9,324 bases of DNA from Actinomycetota bacterium (lineage in GTDB: Bacteria > Actinomycetota > Actinomycetes > S36-B12): NCBI GenBank assembly GCA_016870425.1, contig VGBQ01000101.1, positions 1-9,324 on the forward strand. Direction: 5' to 3'. Each line of letters opens with the position of its first letter. Position 1 is the first letter of the stretch. The position numbers and the translations under genes are program-made. The notes under the pieces are model-generated. The model was given only the letters and a program-made list of their open reading frames with translations, did not search any database and was not told the origin of the DNA. Below are positions 1 to 6,745 of this stretch, piece after piece.

Positions 1-411
1 AGGGATGGCGTAGGCAAGATCAACTGATCGCATGGTCACCGAGTCGGCGAGGCCACCGGAGAAGCCCGCCCACAAGCCCAGGAGCGTGCCGATCACCGTG
101 GCGCAGATGGCGACGACGGCGGGACCGATGATGCCGGTGCGGCTGCCGACCATGAGTCTCGACAGGATGTCGCGACCGAGTTGATCGGTGCCCAGCCAAT
201 GCGCGGCGCTGGGTCCCTGGGAGCTGGCGATGAGGTCTTGCGCGAGCGGATCATAGGGAGCGATCCAGTCGGCAGTGATGGCGATGATGATGAAGAACGC
301 GACGATGACGACGGCGATCCAGAAGATCGGGCCCCATCGCGTACGCCGCTTCTCCTCAGCTGGTGTCTCCGTCGCTGGCGAAGGCTGGGCGCCTGAGGGA
401 TCGGCGCTCAT
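1..411 (-). CDS. DppC/OppC-type ABC transporter permease, N-terminal part (cut by left edge)
   Basis: This is the inner-membrane permease of a peptide-type ABC importer and would pair with the DppB-type permease encoded just upstream. Only the first 137 codons are present; family members are usually about 280-310 residues. A charged, Pro-rich cytoplasmic tail (about residues 1-26) precedes the first membrane helix (about 27-48). It is followed by the conserved periplasmic segment HWLGTDQLGRDILSRL, a hallmark of DppC/OppC proteins, and then by a second hydrophobic helix. The ATG at 411 lies in a 4-base ATGA overlap with the dppB-type stop, and GGGAG stands 7 bases upstream, so translation is probably coupled. 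The DppD/DppF ATPases are expected beyond the left edge. Family assignment is firm; the transported substrate is unknown. Confidence 0.95.
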   Translation of the reverse strand, partial: MSADPSGAQPSPATETPAEEKRRTRWGPIFWIAVVIVAFFIIIAITADWIAPYDPLAQDLIASSQGPSAAHWLGTDQLGRDILSRLMVGSRTGIIGPAVVAICATVIGTLLGLWAGFSGGLADSVTMRSVDLAYAIP

Positions 412-1364
412 GCGGCTGCTCCCGCTCGGCGAAGGCGCGGGTCGAGTGCGTAGTAGAGCAGGTCGATGACGAGATTAGTGAGCAGCACGAGGATCGCCGT
501 GAGGAGGGCGAGGGCTTGCACGACCGGCAGGTCGAGCGTGCCCACCGACGACACCAGCAGGCTCCCTAGGCCCTGGAGCGCGAAGACGTTTTCGATGAGC
601 ACGGCGCCGGCGAGCGAGAAGGCGAGGATGAGCCCCGCTGATGTCAGGACGGGCAGCGACCCGTTGCGCAGGACATAGCGCAGCCAGATGCGCGAGTTGC
701 TCAGGCCGCGTGATCGTGCAAAGACGATGTAGTCGCGATCCACGACATCCATGACGGCGGCCCTGGTCTGTCGAAGCAGGATCGGGATCTGCAAGGTGGC
801 GAGGGCGAGTGCGGGCAGGGTGAGATGCCAGATCGTGTCCAGGAACCCATCGCCGTTGCCGAAGCCGGGGAACCAGTCCAACTGCACGGAGAAGACGTAG
901 ATGAGCAGGAAGCCGATGGCGAATGCCGGGGTGCACAGCGCGATCAAGGTGATCGACGAGGCGAAGCGGTCGATCCAGCTTCCGCGACGCACGGCGGCGA
1001 GGATGCCCAGCGGGATGGCGACAACGACCGTGATGATGAACGCGTAGAGAGCCAGCCAGACAGTGGTCCATAGTCGCGACGTGATGACCGACATCACCGG
1101 CTCGCTTGCGCGAATCGAGTCACCGAAGTCGCCTTGGAGTGCCGCCACGACCCAGTTGCCGTACTGGACGAGGAAAGGATCGTTGAGCCCGTAGCGCTCG
1201 TTGATCGACGCGATGGCCTCGGGTGTCGCGCTCCGTGGGCCCAGCAGGATCGTGGCCGGATCACCCGGTGTCAGGGCGAGCAGGCCGAAGACCAGCAGGG
1301 AGAGAAGGGCGATCGTGGCGACGATCGCCACTACTCTTCGCAGCGCGTACGCTGCAAGGGTCAT
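408..1364 (-). CDS. DppB/OppB-type ABC transporter permease
   Basis: An inner-membrane permease of 318 residues, normal for the DppB family. The N-terminal helix (about 9-31) ends in LTPGDPA, the typical DppB N-terminal motif. A periplasmic loop containing RYGLNDPF and GDFGDSI follows, then about five more hydrophobic segments. The ATPase-docking EAA-type loop lies at about residues 208-240 (DYIVFARSRGLSNSRI then LRNGSLPVL). The C terminus ends in the family-typical YYALDPRLR. The ATG at 1364 was chosen because the family N terminus begins there, it overlaps the binding-protein stop as ATGA, and GGAG lies 4 bases upstream. The same reading frame stays open to 1814, but that extension is antisense-like arginine-rich sequence inside the binding-protein gene and is not expected to be translated. 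It forms an operon with its two neighbours. Confidence 0.96.
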   Translation of the reverse strand: MTLAAYALRRVVAIVATIALLSLLVFGLLALTPGDPATILLGPRSATPEAIASINERYGLNDPFLVQYGNWVVAALQGDFGDSIRASEPVMSVITSRLWTTVWLALYAFIITVVVAIPLGILAAVRRGSWIDRFASSITLIALCTPAFAIGFLLIYVFSVQLDWFPGFGNGDGFLDTIWHLTLPALALATLQIPILLRQTRAAVMDVVDRDYIVFARSRGLSNSRIWLRYVLRNGSLPVLTSAGLILAFSLAGAVLIENVFALQGLGSLLVSSVGTLDLPVVQALALLTAILVLLTNLVIDLLYYALDPRLRRAGAAA

Positions 1365-2986
1365 TGGGCTCCACTGATGTTCATCGGCCACACCTGGCCG
1401 GGTGCGAAGTAACTGTATCCGCCATCCCAGACCAGGGTGTTGCCAATGGCCACGGCGACCTGCTCGTTGAAGAGCGAGACGTAGGGCACGTTGGTGTTGA
1501 CATCGCTCATCAGGGCGATCAGGGGCTCCTTGAGCTCCGCCGACGTGGTGGCCACGGCGATGGCGCCCGCGAGCTCGTTGGCCTCGGGAGTGGCGTACTT
1601 CGCGATGTTGAACGGCGCGGCCTCGCCAACCATGACCGGGGGGAGTTCGCCCGCCCACGTCGTCGGAGCGGCGAGCGAGACGAGCTGCAGCGGGCTTGCG
1701 GCAGGGTCGAAGAGACCGGCACCCCAGTCCGCGGCAGAAACCGGCTTCACGGTGATGGTGATGCCAATCTGCTTCGCCGCCTCTGCAAGGTTCTGCGCGA
1801 GTGGGGACATCCACGGCTGCGTTGTATCAACAGCGAGGTCCAACGCGAAGCCGTCGGGGGTTGCTGACTTGGCCAGCGCTTCCTTGGCCTTCTCAATGGA
1901 GAACTCCGGGATTGGCGCGAACGCTGCAGTAACGGCGCCCGCTTCGCTGCCGAAGGTCGTGGTCATCTGCACCTCGGGCACGAGGCTCGTGGCGGCGACT
2001 GCCCGGCCATTGAAGAGAGGCTGGGCGAGAGCTGCTCGATCGAGCAGGTGAGCGATCGCCAGGCGCGCGTTGACGTCGTCGAAGGGCGCGCGCGACGTGT
2101 CCATGGCCAGGTAGTCCATGTAGCCGCCATTGACGTAGGACATGGTGGCGTTGTCGAGCTCGTCCCACTGCCGTGTGGCGATGAGGGGGACGTCGAAGAA
2201 GCCATTGATCTCGCCGCTGCTCATGGCCAGGCGAGCGGTCTCGGGGTCCTCGATGGTGACAACCTTGATCTCCTTGGCCTTCGGCACGCCACCCCAGTAG
2301 GCGTCGTTGCGAGCGAAGACGACACCGTCGGCAGAGGAGTAGGACACGATCGAGTAGGGGCCGGTGCCCATACCAGGCTTCTCCGGGCCGCCCGCTGCTT
2401 CGCCTGCCGCCTCGTCATAGGCCTGCTGGCGCACGAAGGCAAAGACCGCCAACTTGGTGGGCATGGCGGGATCGGGGGCTAGCAGCTTGACGGTGACCGT
2501 CTTGGGATCGGTCACCTCGACGGACTCGACCGTGCCGAAGAACTGCGCCTGCAAGGACGTGCTGTCGGGTCCGACATGGCGGTTGATGGAGTAGGCCACG
2601 TCTTCGGCGGTCAGCGGCGTGCCATCCCAAAACTTCACGTCGTCGCGCAGAGTGAGCACGATGGTCTGGGGATCAGGTGTTTCGAAGGACGTGACCGAGG
2701 GGACGATATTGCCCTCGTTGTCCTGCGCCAGGACTCGATCGAAGGCCGTGCTCTGGGTGCGGATCGAGGGGAGGTTGGGATCAACGGCGGAGTCCATGGA
2801 CATGACCGGGGACGGGACCGCCCACGTCATCGTCTCGATGTCGCCGCCGCCGGTCGCGGCGGAACTCGATGCCGCGTCCGAGGCGGAGCTCGAGGAGGCA
2901 TCGGATCCCCCACCGGAGCACCCGGCCAGGAGGGCCGCGGCCACCAGGCCGATGCCGAGGGTGGACCACTTCGCGAGTCTGGCCAT
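1361..2986 (-). CDS. Family 5 extracellular solute-binding lipoprotein (peptide/nickel-type ABC importer)
   Basis: This is the substrate-capturing lipoprotein of the importer, 541 residues, normal for the SBP_bac_5 family. Residues 1-22 form a lipoprotein signal peptide with a textbook LLAGC lipobox, so Cys23 should be lipidated and anchor the protein outside the membrane. A flexible Ser/Ala/Gly tether (about 24-48) follows. Family signatures include DVKFWDGTPLTAEDVAYSI (about 116-134) and GTGPY followed by ARNDAYWGG. The start at 2986 is set by AGAGGAG (2993-2999) 6 bases upstream and by the signal peptide. The frame is open to 3502, but that extension runs antisense through the neighbouring oxidoreductase and its control region. 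The gene is first in its operon and divergent from the oxidoreductase. Ligand choice (peptide, opine, glycoside or other) cannot be read from sequence; the surrounding peptidase and deacylase genes favour a peptide or N-acyl amino acid. Confidence 0.95.
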   Translation of the reverse strand: MARLAKWSTLGIGLVAAALLAGCSGGGSDASSSSASDAASSSAATGGGDIETMTWAVPSPVMSMDSAVDPNLPSIRTQSTAFDRVLAQDNEGNIVPSVTSFETPDPQTIVLTLRDDVKFWDGTPLTAEDVAYSINRHVGPDSTSLQAQFFGTVESVEVTDPKTVTVKLLAPDPAMPTKLAVFAFVRQQAYDEAAGEAAGGPEKPGMGTGPYSIVSYSSADGVVFARNDAYWGGVPKAKEIKVVTIEDPETARLAMSSGEINGFFDVPLIATRQWDELDNATMSYVNGGYMDYLAMDTSRAPFDDVNARLAIAHLLDRAALAQPLFNGRAVAATSLVPEVQMTTTFGSEAGAVTAAFAPIPEFSIEKAKEALAKSATPDGFALDLAVDTTQPWMSPLAQNLAEAAKQIGITITVKPVSAADWGAGLFDPAASPLQLVSLAAPTTWAGELPPVMVGEAAPFNIAKYATPEANELAGAIAVATTSAELKEPLIALMSDVNTNVPYVSLFNEQVAVAIGNTLVWDGGYSYFAPGQVWPMNISGAQ

Positions 2987-2992
2987 GTCGGG

Positions 2993-2999
2993 CTCCTCT
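2993..2999 (-). promoter_or_regulatory. Ribosome binding site of the solute-binding protein
   Basis: AGAGGAG on the minus strand, 6 bases before the ATG at 2986. It decides the start against the long in-frame upstream extension. Confidence 0.8.
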
Positions 3000-3029
3000 G
3001 CAAGGCGGTCCCGGGGGCCCGCTCGAACG

Positions 3030-3052
3030 GTTGCGTAAGTATTCAATGCAAC
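3030..3052. promoter_or_regulatory. Candidate operator 1: 23-bp imperfect inverted repeat
   Basis: Arms GTTGC (3030-3034) and GCAAC (3048-3052) are perfect inverted repeats 13 bases apart; widening to seven bases adds one mismatch and one match. The site lies between the two divergent starts and covers the candidate minus-strand -10. Its core matches the palindrome at 8630-8652 when that one is read on the opposite strand. The regulator is not encoded in the window, and no family can be assigned from the half-site. Confidence 0.5.
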
Positions 3053-3067
3053 TTTGCCCGGGCGCAA
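3038..3067 (-). promoter_or_regulatory. Candidate sigma70-type promoter for the importer operon
   Basis: On the minus strand, TTGCGC (3062-3067) as -35 and AATACT (3038-3043) as -10 are separated by 18 bases. Transcription would start near 3031, giving a leader of about 45 bases before the binding-protein ATG. The -10 lies inside the 3030-3052 palindrome, so a bound protein there would be expected to block it. Spacing is one base longer than optimal and the match is partial. Confidence 0.4.
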
Positions 3068-3091
3068 GCACTTTCCGGAAGAATCTGACGC

Positions 3092-4576
3092 ATGGGTCCC
3101 GCCGTGGTGGTCGTCGGGGGCGGGACGGCGGGGTGCGCCGTGGCCGCCCGCCTCGCTGAGGCGGGGCGGGCGGTCACCCTGATCGAGGCCGGGCCGGACT
3201 ACGGCCCCTGGGAGCAGGGTCGATGGCCGGACGACCTGCTCGACGCCACGACCCTGGCCACCTCCCACGACTGGGGTTACGCCGGCCCGGCGGCCGACGG
3301 GCGCACCGTGGCCTTCGACCGCGCCCGGGTGATCGGGGGGTGCTCGGCGCACAACGGCTCGACCATGTCGATCGGGTGGAGCGGCGACGACGGTGACCTG
3401 CCATCGATGTGGTCGACGGTGGAACTCGCAGGCGCGAGACAGAGTGCAGCCGAGCGCACGCGCGTCAACGCGCCTGCTGAGTCGGCGATACAGCCATTCC
3501 AACGCGCCTTCCTCGATGCATGCGATGCGATCGGCGTACGCCGCACCGATGACCTGCTCGACCCCGATGGCGGTGCGGGAGCGAGTCTGAGTCCAGTCAA
3601 CGTTGTCGACGGCATCCGCTGGAACACCGCGATCGCCTACCTCGACCCAGTCCGCGACCTACCCAATCTGCACATCGTCGACCAGTGCATCGTGGACCGC
3701 GTCGAGATCCACGAGGGCCGGGTGACAGGCGTGCTGGGAACTCGCGACGGATTGCCCGTTGCCTTCGACGCCGACCTCGTCGTGCTGTGCGCTGGCGCAT
3801 ACGGCACCCCGATGATCCTCATGCGCTCAGGGATCGGCCCGGCTGAGCACCTGCGCTCGCTGGGCATCACGGTTGTTGTCGACCTGCCCGGAGTGGGTGG
3901 AGCGCTGCAGGACCAGCCGGTGCTGCGCTTGGAGTGGGCCGCGACCCCCGTGCTGATCGACGCGCTCGAGGCATTCCGGGACGCCACGGGCTTCCTGCCG
4001 GAGGAGCAGTGCGTGGCCAAAGTGCGCAGCCCGCGCGCCTCCGATGCGGTGCCCTACGACATGCACGTCTTCCCCTGGGTCGAGCCCGACGCAGCGCACG
4101 GCTGGCGTTGTGTCATCCCCGCGGGCCTGTTGCGACCCACATCGTCAGGCACGATCCGCTTGGCCTCCCGCGATCCCGAGGATGCTCCGCTGATCGATCA
4201 CGGCTACCTGCGCGAAGACGATGACGTCGATCGACTCGTCAGCATGCTGCCGTGGCTGACCGACCTGGCGGCGCAGGACCCTTTGGCCGACTTCCTGGGC
4301 GAGCCGCTCGTCGCCGCGCCATCCGGTGACCGTGCAGAGGCCGCCGAGTGGGTCCGCGCCAATCACCACCACTACTGGCACCCCACCGGAGGAGCGGCGA
4401 TCGGCCCGACCGACGATGCCCTGGCCGTCTGCGATGAGCGGGCGCGTGTCCGGGGGGTAGAGGGCCTCGCCGTCGCCGATGCTTCGCTCTGTCCCCGTGC
4501 CCCGCGCGCGACCACGGCCTTCCCTGTGACCGTCGTGGGCGAGCATGTCGCCAGCCTCATCCTGGAGGACACGTGA
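3092..4576 (+). CDS. GMC-family FAD-dependent oxidoreductase
   Basis: A flavoprotein of 494 residues, slightly short for the glucose-methanol-choline family (about 500-560), which oxidises alcohols and similar substrates. The N-terminal dinucleotide fold shows the GxGxxG motif at residues 9-14 with the ribose-binding Glu32. The segment around residues 82-88 reads GGCSAHN, like the choline oxidase region in which a His carries covalently bound FAD; here that would be His87. GMC signature 2 is at about 235-250 (GAYGTP then SGIGP). The catalytic His is His430 in WHPTGG. The second catalytic position, usually His or Asn, is Thr474 in PRATTAFP, which is unusual. No signal peptide, so probably cytoplasmic. 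The stop overlaps the next gene's GTG by GTGA, implying coupled translation with the deacylase. The true substrate is unknown; a mycofactocin-linked GMC enzyme is an alternative, but no mycofactocin genes are in view. Confidence 0.92.
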   Translation: MGPAVVVVGGGTAGCAVAARLAEAGRAVTLIEAGPDYGPWEQGRWPDDLLDATTLATSHDWGYAGPAADGRTVAFDRARVIGGCSAHNGSTMSIGWSGDDGDLPSMWSTVELAGARQSAAERTRVNAPAESAIQPFQRAFLDACDAIGVRRTDDLLDPDGGAGASLSPVNVVDGIRWNTAIAYLDPVRDLPNLHIVDQCIVDRVEIHEGRVTGVLGTRDGLPVAFDADLVVLCAGAYGTPMILMRSGIGPAEHLRSLGITVVVDLPGVGGALQDQPVLRLEWAATPVLIDALEAFRDATGFLPEEQCVAKVRSPRASDAVPYDMHVFPWVEPDAAHGWRCVIPAGLLRPTSSGTIRLASRDPEDAPLIDHGYLREDDDVDRLVSMLPWLTDLAAQDPLADFLGEPLVAAPSGDRAEAAEWVRANHHHYWHPTGGAAIGPTDDALAVCDERARVRGVEGLAVADASLCPRAPRATTAFPVTVVGEHVASLILEDT

Positions 4577-6045
4577 GCGAGCACGATGTCGTGATCCGTG
4601 GGGGCCGGATCATCGATCCGGAGACCGGGTTCGATGCCGTCGGCGACGTGGCGATCACAGGGGGCCGCATCGACGCGGTGATCCCCGGCGGCAGCACCGG
4701 TCTGCATGGGCGCGAGGAGTGGGACGCCACCGGACAGGTCGTGGCACCGGGCTTCATTGACCTGCACAGTCACTGCGCGGACCCCGCGTCGCGGCGGCTT
4801 CAGGTCTGCGACGGGGTGACCACCGCTCTGGAACTCGAAGCGGGGATGCTCGACATGTCCGGGGCCTACGCCCGCATGGCGGAGCATGGCAGCCCCAACA
4901 ACTTCGGCTACTCCGCATCGTGGGCACTGGCGCGCATGAGCGTGTGCGGCATAGACGTGTCGGCGGGCCTGCCGGCGTTCCTGGCCAACATCGGGGCCCC
5001 GGCCTGGCACCGAGAATTGTCGGACCGGGAGCGCGGGCGCATGCTCGAGATGCTGCGGCGCGAGCTCGATGACGGTGCCCTCGGCATCGGTGTACTCCTG
5101 GGTTACTGTCGCGAGACCCCGGGGGTGGAATACCTCGAGGTGGCGGGGCTGGCCGCGGAGACTGCCTCGCCTACCTATACGCACGTGCGTGACCTGGGTC
5201 GCCCCGACAGCGGCCTGCTGGGGGCGATTGAGGTCGTCGCGGCTGCGCTCGACTCCGGAGCCCACATGCACCTGTGCCACATCAACAGCACGTCGGTCCG
5301 CGCGGTCGATCGAGTGCACGCCCTTCTCGACGAGGCGCGCAGGGACGGACTGCGTGTCACGACCGAGGCATATCCCTACGGCTCCGGCGCCACCGGGATC
5401 GGTGCCCAGTTCCTCGACCCGGCCGAACTCGCGGCAAGCGGACGCAGCCCCTCCGACGTCGTCTACCTAGCCACGAATGAGCGCATCGCCACTGCCGAAC
5501 GGCTGGTCGAGCTGCGCGCGCAGGATCCGGGGGGCCTGGCGATCGTGGAGTTCCTGAGGGAGGAGAGTCCCGACGACCTCGGCTATCTCACGCGCGCACT
5601 GCTGCACGACGACACCGCAGTGGCCAGTGATGCCATGCCACTGTCACCGGGCGATCCCGCGCGCGATGTGGGCTGGCCGGTGCCGGCCAGTGTGACGACC
5701 CATCCGCGCACGGCAGGCACTTTCGCGCGCATCCTGCGGTGGTACGTCCGTGAGTTGCAGATCCTCGACCTGACGGAGGCCGTGCGCCGCTGCACGCTCG
5801 TGCCGGCACAGATCCTCGAGGCGGTGAGTAGCGACATGCGACGCAAGGGACGGGTGCAGGCAGGCGCTGACGCGGATCTCGTCATCTTCGACCCGCAGAC
5901 GGTCACCGACCGCGCGACCTACTCCTCGCCGGTCGAGCCATCCACCGGCTTCTCCTACGTCGTGGTCAATGGCACCCCCGTGGTCAAGGGCGGCACCCTG
6001 CAGCTCAATGCGCTTCCGGGGCTCCCGGTGCGTGGCGGTCGCTGA
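4573..6045 (+). CDS. Amidohydrolase, N-acyl-D-amino-acid deacylase (D-aminoacylase) family
   Basis: A metal-dependent hydrolase of 490 residues, the usual length for this family, which removes N-acyl groups from D-amino acids or related amides. The N-terminal beta-sandwich half (VVIRGGRIIDPETG) leads into the barrel with the HxH metal motif GFIDLHSHC (His65, His67). Further likely ligands are His204 (TYTHVRD), His236 (LCHINS) and the catalytic Asp353 (AVASDAMP). The C terminus shows the closing signature ADLVIFDPQTV then VVVNGTPVVKGG. Where classical D-aminoacylases have GNCG after GVTT, this protein reads LELEAG (Glu87, Glu89), so it belongs to a different subgroup. The GTG start at 4573 lies in a GTGA overlap with the GMC stop, 4 bases after GGAGG. 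Its last 41 bases overlap the convergent GNAT gene. N-acyl-D-glutamate deacylase or another amidase is possible. Confidence 0.9.
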   Translation: MSEHDVVIRGGRIIDPETGFDAVGDVAITGGRIDAVIPGGSTGLHGREEWDATGQVVAPGFIDLHSHCADPASRRLQVCDGVTTALELEAGMLDMSGAYARMAEHGSPNNFGYSASWALARMSVCGIDVSAGLPAFLANIGAPAWHRELSDRERGRMLEMLRRELDDGALGIGVLLGYCRETPGVEYLEVAGLAAETASPTYTHVRDLGRPDSGLLGAIEVVAAALDSGAHMHLCHINSTSVRAVDRVHALLDEARRDGLRVTTEAYPYGSGATGIGAQFLDPAELAASGRSPSDVVYLATNERIATAERLVELRAQDPGGLAIVEFLREESPDDLGYLTRALLHDDTAVASDAMPLSPGDPARDVGWPVPASVTTHPRTAGTFARILRWYVRELQILDLTEAVRRCTLVPAQILEAVSSDMRRKGRVQAGADADLVIFDPQTVTDRATYSSPVEPSTGFSYVVVNGTPVVKGGTLQLNALPGLPVRGGR

Positions 6046-6745
6046 CGATCACGTAGTCACCCTCGCGCGTGAAGCCGATGACCCGGCCCTGCGTCACGGG
6101 CTCGAGCAACTCCTCGCGCAGGCGCAGCCGCCATGTCCGTGCGGCAACGGGATCAGTCGCGCGGAGGGTCTCGATGTCCTCGGGTGTTGGGATCAGGCGG
6201 TGGTCGTCGTCGACAGCAGGACTGACCAGCGCCGGAGGCGAGACCTCCCAGGCCATGAGCAGGCGATCGGATGCATCGCCCGCGTTGATGGCATCCGACA
6301 TGGGTCCGTAGAAGTCGACCAGGTAGTCGACGGGAAGGGCCCCGAGACGGCCGATGTTGAACCACGCGTTGCGGCGTACCAGCGGATCGAAGGTCCACGT
6401 GATGAGCTCGACGCCTCGCGCGGACGCCCAATCGCGCTGATGCAACTTGAGTGCCCTGCCGACGTGGAGGCCGCGTGCCTTCGGCGAGACGCCCGTGGCA
6501 TGGGAGTGCAGGGAGAGGCGGCCGCCGTGCTGGCCCAGGAATCCGACCGATGCGCCCACGAGAGCCCCCTCCCGGAAGGCACCAGCGACGTAGCCGCCCT
6601 CGTGCGACAGGGCGCGCAGCAGTTCGACGCCGAGGGCGGGGATGCCCGGGCCCCATACGGATACGAAGAGATCATCGATGCCGCGCAGGTCATCCAGTTG
6701 GTCGAGTTGGCGCACCGTGACGGCTTGGCCGTCCGAGGGAGTCAC
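6005..6745 (-). CDS. GNAT-superfamily acyltransferase, COG3375-like
   Basis: A predicted CoA-dependent N-acyltransferase of 246 residues. The GNAT fold covers about residues 8-168. The acyl-CoA pyrophosphate-binding loop is at about 89-100 (KARGLHVGRALK), with His94 where many GNATs have Gly. The long motif TWTFDPLVRRNAWFN (about 117-130), followed by LGA and FYGPM and then DAINAGDASDR, is what I recognise as the COG3375 signature. From recalled literature, related GNATs sit beside N-succinylamino acid racemases, where one acts as a D-amino acid N-succinyltransferase; that role here is inference. The last roughly 75 residues are an extra C-terminal region I cannot assign. The GTG start at 6745 overlaps the peptidase stop (GTGA), with GGAG upstream, so the two are probably cotranslated. 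Its 3' end overlaps the convergent deacylase gene. Confidence 0.88.
   Translation of the reverse strand: MTPSDGQAVTVRQLDQLDDLRGIDDLFVSVWGPGIPALGVELLRALSHEGGYVAGAFREGALVGASVGFLGQHGGRLSLHSHATGVSPKARGLHVGRALKLHQRDWASARGVELITWTFDPLVRRNAWFNIGRLGALPVDYLVDFYGPMSDAINAGDASDRLLMAWEVSPPALVSPAVDDDHRLIPTPEDIETLRATDPVAARTWRLRLREELLEPVTQGRVIGFTREGDYVIVSDRHAPGAPEAH

Larger units (their letters stand above)
2987..3091. promoter_or_regulatory. Divergent intergenic control region between the importer operon and the GMC oxidoreductase
   Basis: These 105 bases separate the start codons of two divergent operons. A locally AT-richer stretch (about 3028-3055) holds the candidate minus-strand -10 and a 23-bp imperfect palindrome. 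On the plus side, GGAAG (3077-3081) lies 10 bases before the GMC ATG, which is a weak, rather distant ribosome site. I could not find a convincing plus-strand -35/-10 pair. Confidence 0.7.

Noticed and set aside
1365..1814. In-frame 150-codon extension of the DppB-type permease
   Set aside because: It overlaps the end of the binding-protein gene in another frame and has low-complexity, non-membrane sequence; the family N terminus begins at 1364.
3001..3022. GC-rich CCCGGG/GGGCCC run upstream of the binding protein as a terminator or riboswitch
   Set aside because: It is a short self-complementary GC run with no T-tract and no conserved aptamer features.
2987..3502. In-frame 172-codon N-terminal extension of the solute-binding protein
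   Set aside because: It runs antisense through the GMC gene and control region, is Arg/His-rich without domain features, and the real start has a ribosome site plus a perfect lipoprotein signal.
3092..4576. Mycofactocin-associated GMC dehydrogenase (MftG)
   Set aside because: The C terminus has some resemblance (ATT in place of the Asn motif), but no mycofactocin precursor or maturation genes are in view and the choline oxidase-like GGCSAHN motif fits as well; left as GMC family only.
4372..5319. Long minus-strand open frame of 315 codons
   Set aside because: It is antisense to the GMC and deacylase genes, matches no family I know, and is explained by high GC depleting stop codons.
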